From: Candidatus Phytoplasma meliae
GTDB taxonomy: Bacteria > Bacillota_I > Bacilli_A > Acholeplasmatales > Acholeplasmataceae
Direction: 5' to 3'
Assembly: GCF_016876135.2 (NCBI RefSeq)
Contig: NZ_JACAOD020000015.1
Location: 1-24,819, forward strand
Length of the DNA: 24,819 bases
Shown: positions 8,253-15,750 of the stretch, one piece after another
Numbering within the stretch: the first letter of the stretch is position 1
Layout: every line of letters begins with the position of its first letter
Notes under the pieces: generated by a model
The model's database searches: none
What the model was told of the DNA's origin: nothing
Seen by the model: only the letters and a program-made list of their open reading frames with translations
Made by a program: the position numbers and the translations under genes

Positions 8253-9173
8253 GTGATTTTTAAACATATTTCAGTTCTTAAAAAAGAAGCTATCGCTTTT
8301 TTAAACATCAATCCTAATGGTCTTTATGTAGATGCCACTTTAGGGCAAGGTGGTCATTCATTAGAAATTATTAAATATCTAAAAAATGGTTTTTTATATT
8401 CTTTTGATCAAGATTTAACAGCCTGCAAACAGGCTTATAAAAATATATCACCTCATTTTCCAATTAACATTATTCATAGTAATTTCTCTTATTTAAAAGA
8501 TAAACTAGCTGAAAAAAATGTTTTTCAAATAGATGGTATTTTATTAGATTTAGGACTGTCTTCTTGTCAAATTGATAATCCCCAAAGAGGTTTTAGTTAC
8601 TTATATGATGTCCCTTTGGATATGAGAATGAACCAACAACAAAAACTAACAGCCAAAGATATTGTTAACAATTATTCTTTTCAAAAATTAAAAAATATTT
8701 TTTGGTTTTATGGCGAAGAACCCAAAGCATCTTATATTGCTAAAGAAATCATTAAAAGAAGGCCTTTACATACATCTTATGATGTAGTAGCTATTACTGA
8801 TCTTTTTTATCGTTATCACAAAGGACATAGTGCTAAAAAAATTTTTCAAGCTTTACGCATTGAAGTTAATCAAGAATTAGAATCATTAAAAAAAGTTTTA
8901 ACACAAAGCCTTGATTTACTTAAAAAACATGGTCGCATAGTGGTCATTAGTTTTCATTCTCTAGAAGATCGCATTGTAAAACGTTTTTTTAAAAAAAATA
9001 GTATTGTCGACTTGCCACAAAAACTTCCTATTGTTAATTTTCCTTGTTCTCCCTTGAAACTTATCACTAAAAAAGTTTTTGTGCCCAGTCAAAATGAAAT
9101 GCAACAAAATCCACGCAGTATATCGGCTAAATTAAGAGTAGCTGAAAAAACATTTAATATTTTAGAAGATTAA
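8253..9173 (+). CDS. rsmH: 16S rRNA m4C1402 methyltransferase RsmH (MraW)
   Basis: RsmH methylates N4 of C1402 in the ribosomal P site with S-adenosylmethionine. The AdoMet motif VDATLGQGGHS begins at residue 26. Other family blocks follow: LLDLGLSSCQID, FSYLYDVPLDMRMN, ALRIEVNQELESL, VISFHSLEDRIVKRFF and NPRSISAKLRVAEK. The 306-residue length is typical. I chose GTG at 8253, preceded by AAGGAG (8241-8246) six bases away; an in-frame TTG-type extension from 8205 lacks family sequence. In walled bacteria rsmH heads the cell-division and wall cluster; here it stands alone, as expected when the wall genes are lost. Confidence 0.95.
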   Translation: MIFKHISVLKKEAIAFLNINPNGLYVDATLGQGGHSLEIIKYLKNGFLYSFDQDLTACKQAYKNISPHFPINIIHSNFSYLKDKLAEKNVFQIDGILLDLGLSSCQIDNPQRGFSYLYDVPLDMRMNQQQKLTAKDIVNNYSFQKLKNIFWFYGEEPKASYIAKEIIKRRPLHTSYDVVAITDLFYRYHKGHSAKKIFQALRIEVNQELESLKKVLTQSLDLLKKHGRIVVISFHSLEDRIVKRFFKKNSIVDLPQKLPIVNFPCSPLKLITKKVFVPSQNEMQQNPRSISAKLRVAEKTFNILED

Positions 9174-9225
9174 ATATTAAATCATCTTTAGAGGTGTATT
9201 TAGTTATGATACAATAATATTGTAG

Positions 9226-9250
9226 GTTATTATAATAACTTTTTTGTTTT
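9226..9250 (+). terminator. Possible terminator after rsmH
   Basis: A perfect 14-base palindrome GTTATTATAATAAC (9226-9239) is followed directly by TTTTTTG. The stem is short and A:T-rich, so it is weak. Confidence 0.35.
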
Positions 9251-9369
9251 TTTAAACAATTTTTATTTTTTTGATAATAGATAGTATCATTCCTTTCCTT
9301 TTGTCTTGTCATACAAATTAATTAAAAAAGTTTGTTAACCAATCAAGAATCATTAGATGGAGGTTTTAA

Positions 9370-10831
9370 ATGGTTAAAACAGAAGGAATGACTAAATTTT
9401 TAATAACTGAAAAAAGAAATAGAAAATTTGTACTAGAAGGGAATCTATGGCAAGTTATTTTTTATTTCACTTTCCCTATTATTATTTATTGGGTTTTTCA
9501 AAATATATCTGATGTTATTGATATTTTGATTTTAAAAAGAAAATCTTTTCTCGATGCAACTATAACTTTTATTAGTCGGGTGCATTTATTCAAAGGTGTA
9601 TTTTATCCCTTTTGGCATTTCAATAGCCACAGGAGGAGTTATTTTAGTAGGTCGCGCTTATGGAGAAAATAATATTACCAAGATGCGTCTTTATTTAGCT
9701 AAAACTTTTCTTTTATCTATTTTAACAGCATTATTAGTTTCTTTTTTATGTATTTTTGTTTTTCAAAACCCTATTTTAAAATTTATTTTAAAAATTAGTG
9801 CCATCCCACAAGAATATGCACAACAAAAACAATATTATAATTTGATTATTCTTTCTTTTGTTTGCATCATCATTAATACTGTATTTTTAAGTTTGGAACG
9901 CGCTAAGGGAAACAACAAAATTCCTCTTTTTTTAAATTTATTAAATGCTTTTAGTAAAATTATTTTATCTTTTGTGTTATTTAAATATTCCCCTTTTATC
10001 TCCTCTTTAGCTTGGGCAACTTTTATTTCTAATTTTATCATTACTTTATTCGCTCTTTGGTTTTTGTTTTTTGATCATCACAATCCTTTTAAAATTATTT
10101 TTAAAAACTTACGCTTTGATAAAGAGTTTATGAAAAAAATCTCTAAACTAGCTATTCCTGTTTGTGCTAGCATTAGTATTTATGGTTTAGGAAAATTGAT
10201 TGTAAGTATTGTAGTTAGAGAGTTATATAACGGTGGGCCCGAAAGCCTTACTAGTAGTCAAATTGGGGCTAATTTAGCCTTAGCTGTTGCAATCAATAAT
10301 ATATTTTATAATTTATTAAATTCTTTTTCTGATTCCCAAAACGCTATTATTTCTCAAAATTTAGGTCATAATAATCTTAATCGGGTTTTTGAAGCTTTTA
10401 AAAAAATTATTTTATGTATGTGTTTTTTTGCTTTAATAGGAACTTTGGTTAACTATTTTGGCTATAAATTCTTTTTACCATTTTTTTATAATAAAGTTTG
10501 GGAGCAAATTCCTAATTTAGAAAGAGAAGCTTTCCGTAAATTGTTATTTTTTGAAACTACTAGTTTATGGTTATCTTGTGGCTCTATTATTTTATTTAAT
10601 TTTTTAGTATCTTTTAAAAAAATCGCCCCTTCTTTTTATTTGAATTTTTTAAGATCTTTCTTTCGTATATGTTTTATCATCCTTTTTTCTTCTATTTGTT
10701 TAAATTGGGGTGTTACAGGTGTAGGATTAAGTATTTTACTTAGTAATTTACTATGTTTTATCATCACTTTTACTATTTTTATTTCTTTTTATCTAAAATT
10801 AAAACGTGAAAAATCATTTGAACGAGATTGA
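9370..10831 (+). pseudogene. MATE-family multidrug/Na+ exporter gene broken by a frameshift
   Basis: The start is strong (GGAGG at 9359-9363, ATG 9370). The first frame gives NLWQVIFYFTFPIIIYWVFQ and then NISDVID, a MATE N-terminus, and goes off-family after HLFKGVF. The continuation, PFGISIATGGVILVGRAYGE and then about ten membrane helices to 10831, lies in another frame. Removing one T from the run at 9601-9604 joins the two as FKGVFIPFGISIATGG, a perfect MATE reading, so a single T insertion explains the break. MATE proteins export drugs or metabolites using Na+ or H+. The long second frame is otherwise intact, suggesting recent loss, a sequencing error, or a fragment translated separately. 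The T run of four is too short to suggest programmed slippage. Confidence 0.8.
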
Positions 10832-10849
10832 TTTATTGATAAAATGTTA

Positions 10850-10877
10850 AAAAAGAGACTTTTGCAAGTCTCTTTTT
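10850..10877. terminator. Bidirectional terminator between convergent transporter genes
   Basis: AAAAAGAGACTT (10850-10861) and AAGTCTCTTTTT (10866-10877) form a perfect 12-pair stem with loop TTGC. The A run on the left and the T run on the right give a U tail on either strand. It can serve both the MATE gene and the convergent minus-strand gene. Confidence 0.75.
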
Positions 10878-10979
10878 ATTTTTATTGTTTTTTAGTGTTG
10901 ATCAAAGTAATTTAATTAAACTAATTTTTATAATCGTTAATAAAATGATTCATTTACAATAAAATCTTTTTTATTTCGT

Positions 10980-11695
10980 TTATTTTATTTCGCTTTCTTC
11001 TTGCCAATAGGTTAAACGAATCATTTTTAATCTAGGTTCCAACATTATCGTGCTAAAAAATAAGAAAAAATTTACAGTAACTGTAGGAATAAAATTTAAA
11101 ACACCAATAATTAAAAACCACTTTATATTGCTTAAATCATTAAAACTATAGTCTCGTTTGCATAAGAGTTTCTCAATCCCTGGTCGAAAAATTATAAAAC
11201 CATTTAAGGTTTGGGTTAAAGTTTGGATTAAAATAATAATTAATATAATCATTAATAAATGTAAATGGTTTTTGTTGCGTTTAAATGAATGATATTTGTT
11301 AGGATATAAAAAACCTGATAAAGAATAAGACAAAGAAGGGATTACAATCCCCAAAAAACAATGTATTAAAAGAAACATAAATGGTTCAAAATTATTTTGA
11401 GGATATATTGATTTGTAATGCTCAAAAGTACTAAAATGAAACCCTGTTATACATAATTCTATTAAAACATATATCAGTAACATAATGAAACTGAAACGGT
11501 ATCCAAATAAAATCCCTATTAAAATCAAAGGTAAATAAGAAATTTAATAAAAGGTTTAAAAACTATAGGCATTGAAATTTTATTTAAATTAATAGTTTTT
11601 GCAATTTGTTCTAAAATAAAAGCTAAAGCAAGTAAATAAGAGGATAAAATAATTTTTCTTAAAATAATATTTTTTTGTTGTATATGTGTTTTCAT
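10980..11695 (-). pseudogene. ECF-type vitamin-uptake S component, frameshifted
   Basis: On the minus strand an ATG at 11695, preceded by AAAGGTAA, opens MKTHIQQKNIILRKIILSSY and runs to FKPFIKFLIYL, then stops. The rest (PLILIGILFGYRFSFIMLLI and about five helices) lies in another frame down to 10980. Adding one T to the minus-strand TTT at about 11540 joins them as FIKFSYLPLILIGILFGYRF, the expected junction in ECF substrate-binding membrane proteins (ThiT-like layout: short N-terminal helix, then PLILIG-L-G). Intact, it would have about 238 residues and six helices. ECF S components bind a vitamin and dock on a shared ATPase module. The substrate cannot be told from this sequence. The family call is from pattern and topology. 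Confidence 0.55.
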
Positions 11696-11997
11696 AAACT
11701 AATTACCTTTATTTTTTTGAATGATTGAGTATTTAAACTAATTTAAATGATTAATTATAAAAATGTCATTACCAAAATAACTACTTATTTTGTTTATAAG
11801 TTATTTAGAAACCTATACTCTAGTATTATAACATTTTTTATAAAACTTGTTTTTATAATTGTTATTTTCTTGCCTTAAGCTTAACTATAATAGTTAATTG
11901 TAAATGTAATATTTAACTTAAATAGATGGAAATTTGATTTAAATAGTGTATTTATTACATTTTTTTATATTTTAATCTCCTAATATGTTTATTTATA
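11696..11997. other. Intergenic region between divergent genes
   Basis: This stretch separates the start of the broken S-component gene from the promoter of the next gene. It holds an inverted repeat, AAATAACT (11775-11782) with AGTTATTT (11799-11806), and A/T tracts including TATAAT boxes on the minus strand (complement of 11825-11830 and 11753-11758) without good -35 partners. I see no gene. Confidence 0.5.
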
Positions 11998-12026
11998 TTC
12001 ACATTATGACTTGAAAATGTTATAAT
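11998..12026 (+). promoter_or_regulatory. Promoter of the exported OTU-like protein gene
   Basis: TTCACA (11998-12003) and TATAAT (12021-12026) are separated by exactly 17 bases: five of six and six of six matches to the main sigma factor consensus. The gene starts 31 bases after the -10 box. Confidence 0.65.
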
Positions 12027-12057
12027 ATGATCGAGTTGAGGTCATAATTATTAAAAA

Positions 12058-12735
12058 ATGAAAAAAATATTTAAAAAAATTATTATTATTATTTGTTTGT
12101 TGTTGATGATATGTGGTTTTTTGCTTTATGCACAACAAAAACATTTTGTTTCAAAAACGCAAGAATTGCCAATTATTAAACAACCAATCTCAAAATTAGA
12201 ATCAAGTCGAAAACCTAACAATTTTTTCATTTATAACGAAGAACCAAGTTCAAAATTAAGTAAAAAAAATTGGATGCTTGTTCAAAAATTAGCATATTTA
12301 GGATTAAAAAAATTCCAAAAAGGATTATTTGAAAAGAAAAAAGATTATCAAAATATTTTTGAAGGAGATCCCCAATTATTTCAAGAAAATGTTTTAAATG
12401 GGGGTTTATTAACAGCAAGCACTCCCTTGATTCAAGGAACTATAGACTTTTTATCTGAAAGGTTAAATCAAAAAATATGTTTAATAATTAATGATATTCC
12501 TTTATTATGTTCTACAACCCAACTTATTAATCCGCAAGAAAAATATATTGATTTAAATTTAAAAAATAATGGGAATCATTTTTTCATTAACACTCCTAGT
12601 GATACGGCATCAGATGGATATTGTTTTTTTCATGCAATAACATTTTTATTAAATCAAAAAAAGATTAAATGGGAACATATAATCCATCAAAATTGGGATG
12701 ATGGTAACTTGATTTCACCAAACAAAAATAAATAA
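12058..12735 (+). CDS. Exported protein with a permuted OTU-like cysteine protease motif (candidate effector)
   Basis: The 225-residue protein begins with a basic stretch and a hydrophobic segment (MKKIFKKIIIIICLLLMICG, continuing to Tyr24), a Sec signal or membrane anchor. A charged linker follows. The C-terminal 100 residues contain NNGNHFF (His174) and then SDGYCFFHAITFLL (Asp186, Gly187, Cys189). The second block matches the catalytic cysteine motif of OTU deubiquitinases (DG-x-C-FF-A), and the first matches their catalytic histidine strand, but in swapped order: His before Cys, as in circularly permuted OTU domains. The segment before it (TIDFLSERLNQKICLIIND) fits the OTU helix-strand pair. 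A single strong promoter precedes it, and the ribosome binding site is poor (GAGG, 16 bases away). If active and released into the plant or insect cell it would cut ubiquitin chains. Function is inferred; the motif order is seen directly. Confidence 0.6.
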   Translation: MKKIFKKIIIIICLLLMICGFLLYAQQKHFVSKTQELPIIKQPISKLESSRKPNNFFIYNEEPSSKLSKKNWMLVQKLAYLGLKKFQKGLFEKKKDYQNIFEGDPQLFQENVLNGGLLTASTPLIQGTIDFLSERLNQKICLIINDIPLLCSTTQLINPQEKYIDLNLKNNGNHFFINTPSDTASDGYCFFHAITFLLNQKKIKWEHIIHQNWDDGNLISPNKNK

Positions 12736-12866
12736 TATATATATTATTTATGCCATTTATAATTTCTCTTTTTCAATTTTTACAAATAAGATAAAAAAAA
12801 CCTGTTTCAATTATCGCCATTATATCAAGTTATTTATATAAAAATCATTAATAAAAAGAGGTTTTT

Positions 12867-13289
12867 ATGTCAACTATTTTTACAAAAATTATTCAAAAAC
12901 AAATACCTAGTTATGTGATTTATGAAGATGATTTAGTAATAGCTTTTTTAGATGTTACTCAATTTACCAAAGGTCATACTTTAGTTATAACTAAAAAAGA
13001 ATATCAAAATATTGCAGATGTTCCTGAGGCTATTTTTACACATTTATTTAAAATTGTTCATAAAATTAGTAAAGTGTTGATTAATTCTTTTCACGCTCAA
13101 GGAATTAATTTATTAAATAACAATGGTGAAATTGCAGGACAAACTGTTTTTCATTATCATGTTCATTTAATTCCTCGTTTTGATAAAAATGAAGTTAAAA
13201 TTAAAACATCTAATAATATGAATAGCTTAACAGCAAGTGATTATGAAAACATTCAAAATACTATTCTTAAAAATTGGCATAAGAGATAA
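12867..13289 (+). CDS. hinT: HIT-family nucleotide hydrolase
   Basis: HIT proteins hydrolyse nucleotide conjugates such as adenosine phosphoramidates, and some act on dinucleoside polyphosphates. The histidine triad is HYHVH (His96, His98, His100) inside TVFHYHVHLIPR. The N-terminal block IFTKIIQKQIPSYVIYEDD and KGHTLVITKKEY are also typical. At 140 residues it is complete, with AAGAGG upstream of the ATG. The exact subgroup (Hint or a broader HIT hydrolase) cannot be fixed, so the symbol is a best guess. It stands alone, with no obvious partner. Confidence 0.88.
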   Translation: MSTIFTKIIQKQIPSYVIYEDDLVIAFLDVTQFTKGHTLVITKKEYQNIADVPEAIFTHLFKIVHKISKVLINSFHAQGINLLNNNGEIAGQTVFHYHVHLIPRFDKNEVKIKTSNNMNSLTASDYENIQNTILKNWHKR

Positions 13290-13905
13290 ACAAATAACTT
13301 AACAAAAACACCAATAAAAATAAAAAAACTTTCAAAATTTTTTTTCGCTTTTTATATAGCGACGTAGAAAAATTTCAACAATGTTTTTTCTTTTCTTGTT
13401 TAGCATCGCAACAAAATCTCCGACGAAAATTTTTAAACAGACTAACAAAACAACGAAAATCGTCCGCAAATCAAACAAAATTTCTTCAAATTTTAAACTT
13501 TTAACTAAAAAAACAACCATTTTTCCATAAAAATCATCAATTTTAAAATTTTCCTTTCAAACAATACAATAATAAAAAAACATTTTTTGTAATAGCTCAA
13601 AAACTCAAAATTTTGCCCCATTTTGACGTTTTACAATAAAACTTAGCTAAATTTATATCAAACAGCTTTTCTATTTTTTAATTAACAAATTAAAAATTTA
13701 CTAAATAAAACCGTTTTCCGTCATTTCCAAAAAAATCAAAAAACAAATTTTTATACACCTTTTTTTTAGAAAAAACGCTAATACATGTATATGAAGAACG
13801 AAAAAACAAAACTTCCTTATTTCTTCGTTCCAATTTCTATCATTTTTAAAAATCCAGCCTTTTGGTCTAACTGAGATTTTTTTGTATAAAATTCTTTTTT
13901 TAGAC
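13290..13905. other. G-poor stretch without a clear gene
   Basis: The plus strand is clearly poorer in G than in C, the opposite of the plus-strand genes around it, as if the minus strand had once been coding. The longest minus-strand frame (13520 down to 13332, 62 codons, MVVFLVKSLKFEEILFDLRT onward) has a hydrophobic middle and a basic end, but no convincing start or family. A small hairpin CGCT/AGCG lies near 13347-13362. It may be a gene relic or an untranslated RNA. No function is assigned. Confidence 0.4.
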
Positions 13906-13934
13906 TTTACAAAAGGACAAATTCAAGGTATAAT
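13906..13934 (+). promoter_or_regulatory. Promoter of the tRNA cluster
   Basis: TTTACA (13906-13911) and TATAAT (13929-13934) are 17 bases apart, five of six and six of six matches to consensus. The first tRNA starts 31 bases after the -10 box. Confidence 0.7.
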
Positions 13935-13965
13935 ATTTTATGTTGTTGAAATATTAAAAAAAGTT

Positions 13966-14042
13966 GGCGGTTGTGGCGAAGTGGTTAACGCGGCGGCTTG
14001 TGGCGCCGATATGCGTGGGTTCGATTCCCATCAGCCGCCCCA
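13966..14042 (+). tRNA. tRNA-His (anticodon GTG)
   Basis: A complete cloverleaf can be drawn. Acceptor GCGGTTG (13967-13973) pairs with CAGCCGC (14032-14038), U8 and the D arm GCG/CGC are in place, and the T arm has GGGTTCGATTCCC. The anticodon loop TTGTGGC gives GTG. The histidine-specific extra G at position -1 (13966) faces C73, and CCA is encoded (14040-14042). It is first in a four-tRNA cluster. Confidence 0.95.
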
Positions 14043-14062
14043 AAACACAAAATATTATATTA

Positions 14063-14137
14063 AGGCCCATAGCCAAGTGGTAAGGCAACGGACTTTGACT
14101 CCGTGATTCGTTGGTTCAAATCCAGCTGGGTCTGCCA
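14063..14137 (+). tRNA. tRNA-Gln (anticodon TTG)
   Basis: Acceptor AGGCCCA (14063-14069) pairs with TGGGTCT (14127-14133), followed by G73 and encoded CCA (14135-14137). The anticodon loop within GGACTTTGACTCC gives TTG. The T loop is TTCAAAT. A1-U72 is a slightly unusual first pair. Confidence 0.95.
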
Positions 14138-14173
14138 TTTTTTTAATTTTATAATTAATAAAATCAAATTTAA

Positions 14174-14256
14174 GCGGGTGTGGCGGAATGGTAGACGCAC
14201 TAGATTTAGGATCTAGCGCTTGTAGCGTGCAGGTTCAAATCCTGTCACCCGTACCA
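14174..14256 (+). tRNA. tRNA-Leu (anticodon TAG)
   Basis: A class II tRNA with a long variable arm (CGCTTGTAGCG). Acceptor GCGGGTG (14174-14180) pairs with CACCCGT, then A73 and encoded CCA (14254-14256). The loop within GATTTAGGATC gives TAG, reading CUN leucine codons. Confidence 0.95.
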
Positions 14257-14274
14257 CAAACCTCACTTGTTCAA

Positions 14275-14349
14275 AGGGATATGATGTCAACGGTAGCATA
14301 ACGGTCTCCAAAACCGCTCGTTCGGGTTCGAATCCTGATATCCCTGCCA
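14275..14349 (+). tRNA. tRNA-Trp (anticodon CCA)
   Basis: Acceptor AGGGATA (14275-14281) pairs with TATCCCT (14339-14345), then G73 and encoded CCA (14347-14349). The anticodon loop CTCCAAA gives CCA, which reads only UGG. This fits a genome in which UGA is a stop. Confidence 0.95.
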
Positions 14350-14413
14350 CTAAAAGATATTATAATTTTATTTTTTTAATTATAAAATATTTATCAAACA
14401 ATCATTATTAATT

Positions 14414-14454
14414 AAAATAAAAAGGTTTTTTATACGGGAAATCCTTTTTATTTT
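14414..14454 (+). terminator. Hairpin, possible first terminator after the tRNA cluster
   Basis: AAAATAAAAAGG (14414-14425) is the exact reverse complement of CCTTTTTATTTT (14443-14454). The loop is long (17 bases) and the T-rich arm itself supplies the U run. Confidence 0.5.
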
Positions 14455-14483
14455 GGTTAACTATATTAAAATAAAACTTATTT

Positions 14484-14519
14484 AACTCCAACAAAAACTT
14501 ATTGTTGGAGTTTTTTTAA
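14484..14519 (+). terminator. Strong terminator after the tRNA cluster
   Basis: AACTCCAACAA (14484-14494) and TTGTTGGAGTT (14502-14512) form a perfect 11-pair stem with a seven-base loop, followed by a run of T. The rest of the gap up to 14749 holds the promoter at 14592 and no gene. Confidence 0.8.
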
Positions 14520-14591
14520 TTTCCAAATAACGCCAAAAGGGGGTAAAATAGACAAAAAAGAGGTAAAAGTTAAAAATATTGCATCAACTAA

Positions 14592-14620
14592 TTGACAATT
14601 TTGTTTTTTTTTGATTAAAT
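14592..14620 (+). promoter_or_regulatory. Promoter for the coiled-coil membrane protein gene
   Basis: A perfect -35 box TTGACA (14592-14597) is followed after 17 bases by TTAAAT (14615-14620, four of six). A second candidate -10 (TATAAC at 14718) lies closer to the gene with a poorer -35. Confidence 0.5.
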
Positions 14621-14749
14621 AAAGTTGTAAGTTTAAGAATTTATTTGGTTATTGAAACAAAATAATTAATTTTAATTGTATGTTATTGTGTTATTGTTTT
14701 ATGGTAAAATTGCAAAGTATAACAAATACTTTTGAATAGGGGTAATTTT

Positions 14750-15430
14750 TTGCTACTTTTAATATCTGAAATTATTGATAAAATTCAAAATTATAATAAA
14801 CATGAATTAGCGATTATGATTGGTTTGATTGTTGTTTTTTTTCCGGTTGTGATATTCCTTTTAGGGAAATTAGTTATTAAGATAATTACGCTTATTTATC
14901 GCATTAATTTTTCCCTTGCGGCAGCCTTTAGTCATTCTAAAAAAAACAAAGAATCACAAAGTAAAAGTGGTGGGGATAATTCAAGTCATTTACCAAATAT
15001 TTTAATCAATAACAAAGATTTTGATCCCAATTGCTTAATTAATTTAAAATTATTAGAAATGATGGATAATAAAAAAAACGATACATCAAAAACTGATTTT
15101 TTAGAAATGAAACAAAAAATGATGGAAACGTATTTTAATCAAAAATTGTTTGAATTAGAAATGAAACAAAAAATGATGGAATTGGAAGAAAATCAAAAAA
15201 GACTTCATGCTAATTCGCCTAAAAATTTTTTGGATGAAATACCTCAAACTTTAAGACGAATTTTAGAAAAATTAACTAATGTCGAAGAAATGCAATTTGA
15301 AATTTTAAAAGACGATACAAAAAAAACTTATTATAGCTCAGATGATCGTATATTATATGTCAATCCAGAAGATTTTTTATACATTAACAAAGCCTTAGTA
15401 CGGCAAAAGCATCAACAACTTAACAAATAA
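14750..15430 (+). CDS. Membrane-anchored coiled-coil protein, function unknown
   Basis: I do not recognise this 226-residue protein. I chose TTG at 14750 because AGGGG (14738-14742) is seven bases upstream; an in-frame TTG at 14732 comes before that site. The N-terminus holds a strong hydrophobic segment (AIMIGLIVVFFPVVIFLLGK) and a second weaker one just after it. The middle is charged and predicted to be coiled coil, with an internal repeat: FLEMKQKMME is followed about 25 residues on by ELEMKQKMMELEENQ. The C-terminal 50 residues (from LTNVEEMQFEIL, with DDRILYVNPEDF) look like a small folded domain. It is flanked by its own promoter and terminator, so it is a single-gene unit. Confidence 0.75.
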   Translation: MLLLISEIIDKIQNYNKHELAIMIGLIVVFFPVVIFLLGKLVIKIITLIYRINFSLAAAFSHSKKNKESQSKSGGDNSSHLPNILINNKDFDPNCLINLKLLEMMDNKKNDTSKTDFLEMKQKMMETYFNQKLFELEMKQKMMELEENQKRLHANSPKNFLDEIPQTLRRILEKLTNVEEMQFEILKDDTKKTYYSSDDRILYVNPEDFLYINKALVRQKHQQLNK

Positions 15431-15458
15431 ATATTTTTTAAATATTTATTAATATCGC

Positions 15459-15491
15459 CCATCACTTTTTTTGATAAAGTGGTGGTTTTTT
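15459..15491 (+). terminator. Terminator after the coiled-coil protein gene
   Basis: CCATCACTTT (15459-15468) pairs with AAAGTGGTGG (15476-15485), ten pairs with one G:T, followed by TTTTTT. The remaining bases to 15750 are A/T tracts with TATAAT boxes at 15562 and 15570 that probably serve thiI; no gene is seen. Confidence 0.75.
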
Positions 15492-15750
15492 GATTTTTAT
15501 AATTGCAAAAATGTGCAGAAATATAATTCAAAAATAAGAAAAAAGTTATCTTGAAAAATATTATAATGTTATAATAAGAACGTGAAAAATTAATTTTTTA
15601 TCTTTTATTTTTTAAAATATCTTATTAAAAAAGTTGATGTCATTTTAATGTCGTTTATTATTTTAAACTTAATTTTTAATTTTAAAAACACAAATATATT
15701 GTAAAAATGTTAATTTATTAACATAGCATACTAATGGTGAGGCTATTTGC

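Noticed and set aside
9835..10041. Minus-strand open frame inside the MATE gene
   Set aside because: It is antisense to a clear MATE coding sequence and has no family features or ribosome binding site.
12227..12418. Minus-strand open frame inside the OTU-like gene
   Set aside because: It is a shadow of the plus-strand gene, which has a promoter, signal segment and motifs.
13882..14106. Open frame across the first tRNAs
   Set aside because: It translates tRNA-His and part of tRNA-Gln; the cloverleafs explain the sequence.
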